A stretch of DNA of 64,000 bases from Pseudobutyrivibrio sp. OR37 (GTDB taxonomy: Bacteria; Bacillota; Clostridia; Lachnospirales; Lachnospiraceae). Below the pieces are notes generated by a model. It did no database searches and was not told the DNA's origin. It saw only the letters and a list, made by a program, of their open reading frames with translations. The stretch is from the NCBI RefSeq assembly GCF_900113655.1, contig NZ_FOQF01000017.1:16644-80643 (forward strand). Direction: 5' to 3'. A program made the translations under genes and the position numbers. The stretch's first letter is position 1. Each line of letters begins with the position of its first letter. Shown in pieces: positions 7,954 to 17,159 of the stretch.

Positions 7954-8880
7954 TTATGAATTAGCCTTTCGAGCACCCTCATATTTAGCCACCAAATCAT
8001 CAACAACGGCTATAAGTTTTCCAATCTCTGGTTTTGTAAGCTGTGCATCAGCTCCTAAGCTCTCGCCCTTACGTCTAATTTCATCATTAATCAGAGATGA
8101 GAAAATGATAAGCGGAATATTCTTCATTGTTTCATTCTCTTTAACAAGCTTACATAATCTGTGGCCATCCATAAGAGGCATCTCAATATCAGTAATGATA
8201 AGATGAACGTCATTAAGCACTGTTCCCTTTTTATGTAATTCAACCAGCTTGTCCCAGCCCTCTTGGCCGTTCATATTGACAATAAGATTTGTATAACCTG
8301 CCTTCTTTAAGCACTCAACAATAAGCTTTGAAAGAAGTGGTGAATCCTCACAAAGAAGGATTGGTGATTTGCTTCTATCTCTAGACTCATAATCATCCAT
8401 TTCTGATACCTTAAGACCAGTCTCAGGATTGATATCTGTAACGATTTTCTCGAAGTCAAGGATAACAACAAGTCTATCTTCCAGTTTGATTACACCGGTA
8501 GATACGCCGGATTCATCTGAACTAATGGTAGCATCTGGTTTAATAATATCTTCCCAAGATACACGATGAATTCCAAGAACCTCATCAACATGGAAAGCTG
8601 TATTCAAACTGTTGAAGTTTGTAATAATAAAAAGACCATCATTAGGAGCTTCATCAGTGATATTCAAACACTTGCGTAGAGAAATAACGGAAATCATAAT
8701 ATCTCTTGGCATAAAGATTCCTTCGATACAAGGATGAGCGTTTGGCAATGGTGTAACTGGTTGATACAACAAAATCTCCCTGATCTTGGCAACGTTAATT
8801 CCATAGAAATTTTTGCCAACCTTGAACTCAAGTACCTCAAGTTCGTTAGTGCCCGATTCCAATAAAATATTAGTATCCAT
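7954..8880 (-). CDS. cheV: Chemotaxis protein CheV (CheW-receiver fusion)
   Basis: CheV couples chemoreceptors to the kinase CheA and is tuned by phosphorylation of its receiver domain. Residues 1-155 form a CheW-like domain (LEVLEFKVGKNFYGINVAKI, NAHPCIEGIFMPRDIMISVI). Residues about 175-300 form a receiver domain with the acidic pair in ILLCEDSPLLSKL, the phosphoacceptor Asp in LIITDIEMPLMDG and the conserved Lys in AQLTKPEIG. The 308-residue length is that of the family. AGAGGAGA precedes the ATG. Chemoreceptors are encoded at 26942 and 61778, in keeping with a motile cell. Confidence 0.95.
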   Translation of the reverse strand: MDTNILLESGTNELEVLEFKVGKNFYGINVAKIREILLYQPVTPLPNAHPCIEGIFMPRDIMISVISLRKCLNITDEAPNDGLFIITNFNSLNTAFHVDEVLGIHRVSWEDIIKPDATISSDESGVSTGVIKLEDRLVVILDFEKIVTDINPETGLKVSEMDDYESRDRSKSPILLCEDSPLLSKLIVECLKKAGYTNLIVNMNGQEGWDKLVELHKKGTVLNDVHLIITDIEMPLMDGHRLCKLVKENETMKNIPLIIFSSLINDEIRRKGESLGADAQLTKPEIGKLIAVVDDLVAKYEGARKANS

Positions 8881-8912
8881 GCAAATCTCCTCTCACTTAA
8901 ATCAATAATGAT

Positions 8913-9671
8913 TTATATGGTTGTCCCTCTAGTGGTGCCTTCACTTGTAACGAATAGCTCCAAGGAAGTTATATTTTCTACTGACGAATCGCTGTATAAA
9001 AATACTAAAACAAATGATTTTGTATCACCAGCTGCCAGTAAACCATCAAAATTTGCCAAGTCATTTCCCAATGGAGTGAATAGATTATTGGTTTTCTCAC
9101 CGCCGTTAAGGGATAGGCTATAACTTCTATCTGAATACTTTGAAAAATCTACAGATGAATTAGAAGTATTTTCTGCTGAAATAGATAAAACTATATACTT
9201 CTTTCCAGAAACTTTTTCAAGCAAAAAACTCTTTGTTTTGTATTCTGGTGAAACATCAAATTCTGAACATGTGAATTCTACACCAGGAATATCTACTGCA
9301 CTTGTAAATGAATAGCCTCCTTCATCCAAGCTACTATCTTCTGCGCCTTCTTCTGCTTCCTCACCTTCTATTGGCTCGCCAGTCTCAGGATCAAGCTTAA
9401 CCTCTTGTTCTGTGTCCTCTACAGGCTCTTCAGTAGCCTCCTCCTCTGGAACACCTGGAGTATAATCCTCCTCCAGCTCCCCAGTACGAACTCTGGCATT
9501 TGCTATGCCGATTGTCTGATTTTGATTAAATTTAGAAACTGTTTTTGAAGCATAAGCAGCAATAATAGCCTCTTCCTCTTCGGTCATAGCATATAATGGC
9601 TCACCACAACCTGTGAAAATTAAAGCTATACACACTATCGAAATAAAAAAGTAAAATCTTTTAAATTTCAT
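8913..9671 (-). CDS. Secreted lipoprotein with acidic linker
   Basis: The N-terminus is a lipoprotein signal (KRFYFFISIVCIALIFTGC), with a lipobox Cys at residue 22 that would be lipidated and anchored to the outer face of the membrane. Residues 60-115 are a Glu/Thr/Pro-rich linker (VPEEEATEEPVEDTEQE). The C-terminal part is an all-beta domain of the kind seen in DUF4352-like telokin folds (SFLLEKVSGKKYIVLSISAE, SKYSDRSYSLSLNGGEKTNN, GDTKSFVLVFLYSDSSVEN). The family assignment is weak. CTAGGAGTA precedes the ATG. It lies downstream of a two-component kinase and upstream of cheV on the same strand. Confidence 0.8.
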   Translation of the reverse strand: MKFKRFYFFISIVCIALIFTGCGEPLYAMTEEEEAIIAAYASKTVSKFNQNQTIGIANARVRTGELEEDYTPGVPEEEATEEPVEDTEQEVKLDPETGEPIEGEEAEEGAEDSSLDEGGYSFTSAVDIPGVEFTCSEFDVSPEYKTKSFLLEKVSGKKYIVLSISAENTSNSSVDFSKYSDRSYSLSLNGGEKTNNLFTPLGNDLANFDGLLAAGDTKSFVLVFLYSDSSVENITSLELFVTSEGTTRGTTI

Positions 9672-9755
9672 ACTTACTCCTAGAAGAATAAACTAATCAT
9701 TAATGGTATATTAGCATTAATATGTGTATACTTCAATGTGAAAAATCAGAAAATT

Positions 9756-11267
9756 CTATGAATTTTTGTTGATTTTTGTGTCTTTTGCTAAAGTTAACTC
9801 GCACCAAAATTCAACTCCGTCTGGCATATTTTCCACTCCAAACTTCTCATGTAAAAGCTCCATTGTAGCCTTAACAACCGACAAACCTATACCGCTGCCG
9901 CCATATTCACGACTTCTAGCTTTATCGGCCTTATAGAATTTTTCCCAAATGCGCTTTATATCCTTCTTGGAGATATTATTACCTGAATTGAATACACTAA
10001 TTCGAACTTTTCCTTTTTTTACAAAATCATACCTAACATTAATTATGTTCTCGTTCATAACATAATGGATAGCATTACTAATAAAATTGGTAATAACCTG
10101 CTCTACCAAAAATTCATCAGCATGAACATAGCACTCAGTCTTGTTAATAAAGGAGTATTTTATATTTTGCGCCTCAAAATTAATTCTGTTGCTATCTACA
10201 ATGCTATCTATCATTTCTGTCACATCGAAATCAACCAAATCCATATTCATCTGGCCAGCTTCAAGCTGATTTAAAATAAGCATTTCACGTACAAGTCGAT
10301 TCATTTTATTGGCTTCATCGATGATAATATCCAGATATATCTGCCTACTGTTTTCATCATCCATGATGCCCTCTTGTAAGCCCTCTGCATAACCTTGAAT
10401 AAGAGCAATAGGTGTTTTAAGCTCATGAGAAACATTTGAAACAAATTCCTTTCTCATGTTCTCCGTCTCTTCCTTCACCTCCAAATCATGCTTCAAGCTA
10501 TCGTTAGCAGCCTTAAGTTGGGTAATTGCACGCTTTAAGGTGGTGGACATTTCGTTGATATGCTCACCTAAATCATCTATTTCATTGTAAATACGTTGTG
10601 GAACATATTTTGCTTCAAAATCAAAATTAGAAATACGCTTTGTAATATCAATAAGATTAATAAGTGGACTTGTAAATCTAGCCATCACAATATGACCTAT
10701 GATAGCTGTAAATACAATAGCAACCATAGCCATGTGAAAGAAAAACTTATTTGTAATGCCTGTCACATGATTCATAGAAGATTCAGTAGCGCTCACAAAC
10801 AAAATATTTCCATCTGGCAAAACGCCTAGCATAACAAGATACTCTTCTTTTAAATCAGGAAATTGCTGTGTGAATATGGCGTAAGAATCTGTCCTCTTAA
10901 TCACATCTACTGATTCATGATTTGAAAACATTGCATAGTTAAGCTGATTTAATAAAATAGTAGAATCCGTATTGGATGAGACAAGTGGCTCCCCGTCAGC
11001 ACCTGTAATAATGCAGGCAACTGAATACATTTCAAATAATGCTGCCGTCTCAGAAAGATTTTCTTCCCCGTACAACTGGCCATTATCAATCCTTTCAGAA
11101 AGGATTTCATAAATAGCCTTCATATCTTTTCTTTTTTCATAAATATAATAATCGCCTAAAAAGCAGGATGACAGTACGCTAACCAGTACCAATGATACAA
11201 AAATGGTTGCAACTATCAATCCTACAATTTGGCGATTAATTTTTCTAGACTTTTGCGTCGACTTCAA
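9756..11267 (-). CDS. Sensor histidine kinase, two-component system
   Basis: A membrane kinase of 503 residues that would phosphorylate the response regulator encoded just upstream. There is a first membrane segment at residues 13-36 (QIVGLIVATIFVSLVLVSVL), an outside sensor of about 135 residues, a second segment near residue 180, a HAMP domain, and the dimerisation domain with the phosphorylated His in FVSNVSHELKTPIALIQGYA at about residue 280. The ATP-binding domain has the N box in VEQVITNFISNAIHYV, VFNSGNNI (an altered DxG box) and GSGIGLSVVKATMELL. The start overlaps the regulator's stop by 23 bases, pointing to coupled translation. The signal sensed cannot be read from the sequence. 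Confidence 0.95.
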   Translation of the reverse strand: MKSTQKSRKINRQIVGLIVATIFVSLVLVSVLSSCFLGDYYIYEKRKDMKAIYEILSERIDNGQLYGEENLSETAALFEMYSVACIITGADGEPLVSSNTDSTILLNQLNYAMFSNHESVDVIKRTDSYAIFTQQFPDLKEEYLVMLGVLPDGNILFVSATESSMNHVTGITNKFFFHMAMVAIVFTAIIGHIVMARFTSPLINLIDITKRISNFDFEAKYVPQRIYNEIDDLGEHINEMSTTLKRAITQLKAANDSLKHDLEVKEETENMRKEFVSNVSHELKTPIALIQGYAEGLQEGIMDDENSRQIYLDIIIDEANKMNRLVREMLILNQLEAGQMNMDLVDFDVTEMIDSIVDSNRINFEAQNIKYSFINKTECYVHADEFLVEQVITNFISNAIHYVMNENIINVRYDFVKKGKVRISVFNSGNNISKKDIKRIWEKFYKADKARSREYGGSGIGLSVVKATMELLHEKFGVENMPDGVEFWCELTLAKDTKINKNS

Positions 11268-11934
11268 ATTTATACCCCATGCCCCAAATAGTTTTGATGT
11301 AATTTCCTTTATCGTCTAACTTACTACGAAGCTTTTTAACGTGAGTATCAATTGTTCTCGCGTCTCCAAAATAATCATAATCCCATACATGATTAAGGAT
11401 TTTTTCTCTTGAAAGTGCAATTCCTTCATTGTTAATGAAGTAATAAAGAAGTTCGAATTCCTTGACAGAAAGCTCTACAGGATTTCCATCGTTTGTTGCC
11501 ACATGAGCATCAACATCTAACTGGATGCCACCTGCTTCAACAACCTTCTTACCTATAGAATCATCTGTACTTCTACGAAGAACGGCATTAACTCTAGCCA
11601 TAAGAATTTTTGGTGAAAATGGTTTATTAATGTATTCATCTGCACCAAGCTCAAAACCATTTAGCACATCATTTTCTTCACCCTTAGCTGTAAGCATTAG
11701 AACTGGGATGGAAGAAGTTTCGCGGATTTCTTTCAGTACTGCAAAGCCATCTACTTTAGGCATCATGACATCTAAAATGATAAGAGCGATTTCGCTATCC
11801 ATATAGAACATATCAAGAGCCTGCTCCCCGTTCTCTGCTTCGATTACTTCGTAATCTTCCCTTACTAAATAATCTTTGATTAACTTCCTCATTCGGCTTT
11901 CATCATCAGCCACAAGATTTTTGTTTTTTGACAT
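11245..11934 (-). CDS. Response regulator, OmpR/PhoB family
   Basis: The 229-residue regulator has a receiver domain with the acidic pocket in LVADDESRMRKLI, the phosphoacceptor Asp in LIILDVMMPKVDGF, Thr in VLMLTAKGEE and Lys in EYINKPFSPKIL. A winged-helix DNA-binding domain follows (LSVKEFELLYYFINNEGIAL, GDARTIDTHVKKLRSKLDD, IKTIWGMGYKFE). I start it at the ATG at 11934 (MSKNKNLVADDE), because the longer frame would run into the upstream gene and would add a tail unlike the family. The kinase gene overlaps its 3' end. Confidence 0.95.
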   Translation of the reverse strand: MSKNKNLVADDESRMRKLIKDYLVREDYEVIEAENGEQALDMFYMDSEIALIILDVMMPKVDGFAVLKEIRETSSIPVLMLTAKGEENDVLNGFELGADEYINKPFSPKILMARVNAVLRRSTDDSIGKKVVEAGGIQLDVDAHVATNDGNPVELSVKEFELLYYFINNEGIALSREKILNHVWDYDYFGDARTIDTHVKKLRSKLDDKGNYIKTIWGMGYKFEVDAKV

Positions 11935-11956
11935 AACACAACCCCATCCTTGAAAA

Positions 11957-12607
11957 TTATTGTCGTTGTAGTTCCTTCTCCGTGAGAGCCTTCTCTCTCT
12001 CATTAAGATCCTGCTCTCGTTGAGAAAGTTCCTGTTCCCACGATGAATACTCGTCTAAGATTTTATCTTCATAGTCAAGTATCGTTGGACTGTTAATCGT
12101 AGAGTTTACGAAAAACATTCCTATTACACATAACAATAAAGTTATGCAAAGGACTAATAAAATCCTATTAATGAGCTTCAGCCTTTTGATGATCGCCTGG
12201 TCTGAAGAACTCACAATAGATTTATCGGCTTTTTCTTTCTTCGCTTTAGGCTTTTTATCTGGTTTTTCTTTAGGAGTGACCTCTTCCGTTGAAGTTTTTT
12301 CCTCCTTAGGAACCTGCGTTGGCTTTGAAGGCTCAGACTGTTCGATAGTATAAACTTCTGGCACTTCCTCTTCCGTAAAAACCCCTGAACCAACAAGATT
12401 TTGCCTAAGTTGAGATAAGAAACTCATACCTATCTCAGTGGAAAAAAGCCTTTGCTTCAAGAGCTTTTTGTAAACAGTAAGTACACCATTTTCATCTAAG
12501 TCTTTGATTTGTGCCAGGATATACTCTACTTGCTTAAGCTCTTTGGCGGCTTTTTTTGCTTTATTCTCATCGTCGAAAATGTACCCACCAATATTGTACT
12601 TAGCCAT
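11957..12607 (-). CDS. Single-pass membrane protein with coiled-coil tail, unknown
   Basis: No family recognised. The 216-residue protein opens with a soluble helical domain (GGYIFDDENKAKKAAKELKQ, LLKQRLFSTEIGMSFLSQLR), continues with a Pro/Glu/Lys-rich linker at about residues 90-135 and one membrane helix at about 150-172 (LKLINRILLVLCITLLLCVI), and ends in a short coiled coil (SSWEQELSQREQDLNEREKA). The gene ends 22 bp before the response regulator start, so it may belong to the same transcript. GTAAAAAAGGATT provides the ribosome binding site. A role in sensing with the two-component system is possible but not shown. Confidence 0.7.
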   Translation of the reverse strand: MAKYNIGGYIFDDENKAKKAAKELKQVEYILAQIKDLDENGVLTVYKKLLKQRLFSTEIGMSFLSQLRQNLVGSGVFTEEEVPEVYTIEQSEPSKPTQVPKEEKTSTEEVTPKEKPDKKPKAKKEKADKSIVSSSDQAIIKRLKLINRILLVLCITLLLCVIGMFFVNSTINSPTILDYEDKILDEYSSWEQELSQREQDLNEREKALTEKELQRQ

Positions 12608-12679
12608 GTTAATCCTTTTTTACAATTCTTATATAGTTATTTTAGCAATTTACATTATAAAAATCTATCTTTATATTAA

Positions 12680-13915
12680 TTAATTTTGTTTTATTTTTAC
12701 AAGTCCATAAATTGATAAGGCAACACCACCTAAAGTTACTATTGTTCCAAACCATAATGAAAATGTAACGCCACACAATCTAATTAAAATTCCACCGATA
12801 ATACTTGATAAAAGATTGCTTAAAGTCATCGCTACTGTAACAAAAGCCTGGCCCTTTACTGCATCCTTCTTTGACATGATTTCGTCCACAAAGTGAACTG
12901 ATGCTGGAATAAAAATAGCAAAAGCCAGCGCCTGAAAAATCATACTGAAATACAACATTCCAACAGAGGTTGCAACTGTAGTAGCGAATATCTTTACAAG
13001 ATAAAACACGGCTGAAATTGAAAGTAGTTTTTTCGAGCCAAACCAATCTTTAAGCTTAGTAAAGAAAATCATAGCTGGTAGCTCTACAATAGCCTGAAGC
13101 GCTAAAAGTCCACCAGTATCTGCCTCATCTCCACCTACATTTACAGTGATTTGGAAAAGGAAATTATTGATAAGCACATGACCAAAATAAAATCCCATAA
13201 CACCGACCAAGAACAAGAAGAATATTCTATATTTTTCAATGAAATTCTTAATAGAATTTATATCAAAAGAATCTGAGGTGGTTGTAGTGGTCTCAAATGG
13301 ATCATACTCTTTTTTAGGATCCTTGCCTGTATTTTTAAGCTCAAAATAAATCCAGATAACATTAGCTACAAATAAAACAGTAACAATAAGACCTAGAACT
13401 GTTGCTGCCTTTTCTGAAGCCACCTTCATAAGATTACCTGCAATCAAACTCATTATAAAAAAGAAAAATGAACCACTAGCACGGGCAACTCCATAATTCA
13501 TGTGAATATCATATTTTTCAATATGAAAATTCAATGCATTCAAAAATGGTTGCATAATTGTAGCAATCATTGCTGCTATTAAGAAGGTAAAACCTGTGGC
13601 AAAGCCCTTTTCATCTGTACCAACACCAAATAACAAATCAATTACAAGTAATACACCTAAAACAGCTAAAACATCAATCACATTAAAGCGAGTGCTTTTA
13701 TCTGTCTCAACTGAAATTAGCTGTTGCAATACACTTGCCAAAAGATAGGCAATGGCAAACAACGCTCCTATTCCCACTGTGCTATAGCCCCTGTTTGACA
13801 GATACGCAGAGCCTAAGCTGATGGTGCAACACACAATCATCCAGTACAATCCCTGAATGGTGATGTAGGATAGATTTAATCTTAATTCTAGTGACTCTTT
13901 AATCTTGTAAATCAT
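12680..13915 (-). CDS. Major facilitator superfamily transporter, LacY-like
   Basis: A 411-residue integral membrane protein with twelve predicted helices in two halves and a cytoplasmic loop in the middle (DPKKEYDPFETTTTTSDSFD). It looks like the MFS_1-like/oligosaccharide:proton symporter branch: LSYITIQGLYWMIVCCTISL at the start and a seventh helix (FFLFLVGVMGFYFGHVLINN) typical of that branch. Substrate unknown; sugars or nucleosides are most likely. ATTCAAGGAGATG precedes the ATG. It is divergent from the phosphatase-family gene at 14020, with which it shares a 104-bp AT-rich promoter region. Confidence 0.85.
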   Translation of the reverse strand: MIYKIKESLELRLNLSYITIQGLYWMIVCCTISLGSAYLSNRGYSTVGIGALFAIAYLLASVLQQLISVETDKSTRFNVIDVLAVLGVLLVIDLLFGVGTDEKGFATGFTFLIAAMIATIMQPFLNALNFHIEKYDIHMNYGVARASGSFFFFIMSLIAGNLMKVASEKAATVLGLIVTVLFVANVIWIYFELKNTGKDPKKEYDPFETTTTTSDSFDINSIKNFIEKYRIFFLFLVGVMGFYFGHVLINNFLFQITVNVGGDEADTGGLLALQAIVELPAMIFFTKLKDWFGSKKLLSISAVFYLVKIFATTVATSVGMLYFSMIFQALAFAIFIPASVHFVDEIMSKKDAVKGQAFVTVAMTLSNLLSSIIGGILIRLCGVTFSLWFGTIVTLGGVALSIYGLVKIKQN

Positions 13916-14019
13916 AACATCTCCTTGAATTTTTCTTTAATATATTATGAAAAAACATAATTCTACATATTTTTATGATATATTAATCATACCTTTAATA
14001 AATAAGAAAGGAAACAAAT

Positions 14020-15102
14020 ATGTTAAAAAAAATCATTAAATCAATATTAATTGTAATCTTGGCAATTATTATTTTCTTAGCCGCATACGTGGCTTATGTT
14101 CTTTTATCTTATCATCGTATTGAAGATAATTTGAAGCTTGATGTAAATGGCGATGCAGCTGAAGCTACCCTTAAAACTGAGGAGCTTTATCGAATCACAT
14201 CTGCCAACTTAGGCTTTGGTGCTTATTCCGATGATTACTCCTTCTTTATGGATGGCGGAACTGAATCCTGGGCTTATTCAAAGGAAGCTGTACATGAAAA
14301 CATCGCTGGTTCCATGGATAGCATTCTTAGCCTTTCTCCAAACCTGATGCTCTTCCAGGAGGTAGACCTCGATTCCACCCGAAGCTATCATGTAGATGAG
14401 GAAGCTCTAATTGTTGATGCCCTAAAGGAGGCTGGCACTGGTGATGTAAATTATACTTTTGCAATCAATTATGACAGCCCATTTTTACTTTATCCATTTA
14501 CTCAGCCTCATGGTAAATCAAAGGCTGGATTACTTACAGTTTCACCAGCAACTATCACTGATTCTTATCGTAAATCTCTTCCAATTGAGGAAGGACTTTC
14601 AAAGCTTATCGACCTTGATAGATGCTATTGCAAAAACTACATCGAACTTGAAAACGGCAAGCAGCTAGTGCTTTATAATGTACATCTTTCTGCATATACT
14701 ACAGACCCATCTACAGCAACAAACCAGGTGGTTATTTTAAATGAAGATATGCTGGAGGAATACAACAAGGGCAATTACATTATCGCCGGTGGCGATATGA
14801 ATAAGGATGTATTAGGTGATTCATCAGCCTATTTCGGAACTACAAGTACCGAAAACTGGGCTCAGCCAATCCCTGATGGATTATTAGACGATGTATTCAC
14901 ACTTGTTGGTCCAATTGATGAATCAAATCCTGTTCCATCCTGCCGTAATGCCGATTCACCATATACAAAGGATTCCTTTGTACTTACAATTGATGGCTTT
15001 ATCGTATCTTCGAATGTAGAGGTGCTTAAGGCAAATGTTTTAGACACAGGCTTTAAATATTCAGATCATAATCCAGTTTACATGGATTTCATTCTTAAAT
15101 AA
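14020..15102 (+). CDS. Endonuclease/exonuclease/phosphatase family protein, membrane-anchored
   Basis: The product (360 residues) starts with a basic stretch and one membrane helix (SILIVILAIIIFLAAYVAYV), then a domain of the endonuclease/exonuclease/phosphatase superfamily outside the membrane. The metal and catalytic residues are recognisable: Glu in LFQEVDLDSTRSY, His in LYNVHLSAYTTDPS, Asp/Asn in IAGGDMNKDVLGD and the final His in SDHNPVYMDF. Members cleave phosphodiesters in nucleic acids, phosphoinositides or sphingolipids; here the substrate is unknown, but the outward location argues for an extracellular nuclease or a phospholipid phosphatase. Its stop codon directly abuts the stop of the convergent gene at 15103, with no terminator between. 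Confidence 0.88.
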   Translation: MLKKIIKSILIVILAIIIFLAAYVAYVLLSYHRIEDNLKLDVNGDAAEATLKTEELYRITSANLGFGAYSDDYSFFMDGGTESWAYSKEAVHENIAGSMDSILSLSPNLMLFQEVDLDSTRSYHVDEEALIVDALKEAGTGDVNYTFAINYDSPFLLYPFTQPHGKSKAGLLTVSPATITDSYRKSLPIEEGLSKLIDLDRCYCKNYIELENGKQLVLYNVHLSAYTTDPSTATNQVVILNEDMLEEYNKGNYIIAGGDMNKDVLGDSSAYFGTTSTENWAQPIPDGLLDDVFTLVGPIDESNPVPSCRNADSPYTKDSFVLTIDGFIVSSNVEVLKANVLDTGFKYSDHNPVYMDFILK

Positions 15103-16308
15103 TTATGCGTCTAATTTGTTGCTTGAGCTTGTTCCACAAAGCTTATCAACAGACTTGATGATTTCCTGAATTTCAGGTAGATAGTGCTCATGGCTTATCA
15201 TGAGCCTATCTATTTCATCACGTTCTTCCTGGACGATTCTGCGATGATCTTCTAATCTCTCCCTTATCTTTTTACGACGAGTAACAAGTCTATGCCTGCA
15301 ATCAGCCATCTCCTGTCTATCTATAAGTGCGTTAATCTGGTTTATCCAAATCTTGTCGTCTGCAAGTCCAAGGCTTGCTAATATTGAAGCAAGCTTGTTA
15401 CTGTAGAACTCTAAATCCTCATTGTTTTCTAAGTACCTGATTTGATCACGAACCTTGTCCTGATACTGCTCCCAAACATATTGAAGCTCGGCTGCATTAT
15501 TTACATAGTATTTATCCTTAGAATACTCAACGCTGTTTGTTACATTCACATATTTCATGCGTTCTACGTTTAGCATACTTATGGATTGATTTAAATGGAT
15601 TATTGCGAATTTCTTTTCCCTGGCTATTTTGTTTTGTCTTAGGAAAACTATAAAACCGCTTACAGCGCAGATAAATAAAACCGCAAAAACCCAAATAGAA
15701 ATATCTACATCTGTAGCAGTATTCATGGTTACCAAAAGGATGATAAGAGTCATAAAGGAAACCATGATTGCCACAGCCATCCTTCTAAAAAGCTTCACCT
15801 GATATTGAAGCTCCTCCCGCTCTATCTCCCATCTGCTTTTTTCCCCTTCCAAATAAGACAGATTTCTTTTCAATTTAGCCTGATATATTTCATCAGATGT
15901 GAAACGATTGATGATTTCTGGCATATTATCCTCTTCTTCAGAAATCACTTCAAATTGTTCATCAGATATATTTCGCTGGATAGCTCTTGCATTTACAAGA
16001 TTCTCCTCCAGCTCAACTATTTTAGATGCAGTGGAACGCAAATCCTTCGCCTTATCCTTTGGAAGATTTTCGATTGTCTTAATATCATTAAGATATCTGG
16101 TAACAATACGATACTCCAGCTTTTGACGTTCCATTGCCTTTGTGCTAGCTATGATTTGCTCGCAGGAATCAAGAATATAACGTTCCAGCTTTTTAGGATC
16201 ATCTACACTGCCCAAACCTTCGATTTGGGTGTAAACCCTGTTAAAAGCGTCGTCAATTCTTGCTGCTCTTTCTTCTTTTTTCTTTTTGTTGTTAAAAAAG
16301 AATCCCAT
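15103..16308 (-). CDS. Double-membrane-helix coiled-coil protein of the DUF5717 operon
   Basis: Unrecognised 401-residue protein. It begins with MGFFFNNKKKKEERAARIDD, has a soluble helical region to about residue 165, two adjacent membrane helices (MAVAIMVSFMTLIILLVTM and ISIWVFAVLFICAVSGFIVF, about residues 172-222) and a long, charged C-terminal coiled-coil region (RRKKIRERLEDHRRIVQEER). The hairpin topology would place both large helical domains in the cytoplasm. It is the last gene of a tightly packed four-gene run, 20 bp after the TPR gene, with GGGGAGAAG as ribosome binding site. It could be the membrane anchor of the complex formed by the other three products. Confidence 0.75.
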   Translation of the reverse strand: MGFFFNNKKKKEERAARIDDAFNRVYTQIEGLGSVDDPKKLERYILDSCEQIIASTKAMERQKLEYRIVTRYLNDIKTIENLPKDKAKDLRSTASKIVELEENLVNARAIQRNISDEQFEVISEEEDNMPEIINRFTSDEIYQAKLKRNLSYLEGEKSRWEIEREELQYQVKLFRRMAVAIMVSFMTLIILLVTMNTATDVDISIWVFAVLFICAVSGFIVFLRQNKIAREKKFAIIHLNQSISMLNVERMKYVNVTNSVEYSKDKYYVNNAAELQYVWEQYQDKVRDQIRYLENNEDLEFYSNKLASILASLGLADDKIWINQINALIDRQEMADCRHRLVTRRKKIRERLEDHRRIVQEERDEIDRLMISHEHYLPEIQEIIKSVDKLCGTSSSNKLDA

Positions 16309-16328
16309 ATACTTCTCCCCAAATACAA

Positions 16329-17159
16329 TTAAATTCTACATAATTTTATGTATTCATTTTTCCAGTTTTGAATAACATTATTAATGGTTTCTGATGTCTC
16401 TTCAGTGTTGTTTCCGTTTAGCATGTCATTTATCGTATTATCAAAACCAATAATATCTTCCTTTGAAGTAGCCCTGCTAACTACCTGCAGAACTTCCTCA
16501 ACATCGGTTCTCGGAACCTGATATTTTAAAACGTAATCATCAAATGCTGCCTTATCCTTGGCACATCTGGCAGAATATAATAGTTGATATAGTGTCTGCT
16601 TTTTCAGATTACGTTTGTAGCCTTCATCAAAGCATCTGATGGCCTCCTCGAAGAAAAACAGCTTTGCAAAAGCGCAGCCAAGATTGTGATAAACATCCCC
16701 TTCTACAACACGTGGCATGGTTCTTGCAATATCCTCTGAAAGCAATATTTCATATTCATAAATAGCATCTACAAGCTTTCCCGATGCCATCAATCTATCT
16801 GCTCTAAGCTTTCTGCGTTCAGCTTCGGATTTATTTTCGAAGGTAGCTATGATGGTCAAGGCATCCTTAATCTCTTTATTAGAAGCATAGCCATTTGCAC
16901 TAAGTATATGACCTACGAAAATATGTAAAGGTGAATTGTTCTGAACCATGGTGTGTAATTCCTTTGCCAAATTTGGCATTTTAAGCTCACGACCAATCCA
17001 GTTACATAGTTCTGTATTCATCAGCTTACTAGAAAGCAAATAAACATTATTTATTATGTAATAGCTAAGCTCCTCTAAGGAATAAACATTCAAGGATACT
17101 TCCTCAATATAGTAAGGAGAAGCTGCTATGGAATTTTTGCAATAAATTAAAGTACTCAT
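16329..17159 (-). CDS. TPR-containing protein of the DUF5717 operon
   Basis: Unnamed 276-residue soluble protein. The centre holds TPR-like helix pairs: KLVDAIYEYEILLSEDI, and GDVYHNLGCAFAKLFFFEEA followed by IRCFDEGYKRNL. TPR repeats bind other proteins. The N-terminal 100 residues (SLEELSYYIINNVYLLSSKL, LPH-like segment SPLHIFVGHILSANGY) are not recognised. Its ATG overlaps the stop of the Hsp70-like gene by one base (TAATG), so the two are translationally coupled; the membrane coiled-coil gene follows after 20 bp. Confidence 0.78.
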   Translation of the reverse strand: MSTLIYCKNSIAASPYYIEEVSLNVYSLEELSYYIINNVYLLSSKLMNTELCNWIGRELKMPNLAKELHTMVQNNSPLHIFVGHILSANGYASNKEIKDALTIIATFENKSEAERRKLRADRLMASGKLVDAIYEYEILLSEDIARTMPRVVEGDVYHNLGCAFAKLFFFEEAIRCFDEGYKRNLKKQTLYQLLYSARCAKDKAAFDDYVLKYQVPRTDVEEVLQVVSRATSKEDIIGFDNTINDMLNGNNTEETSETINNVIQNWKNEYIKLCRI

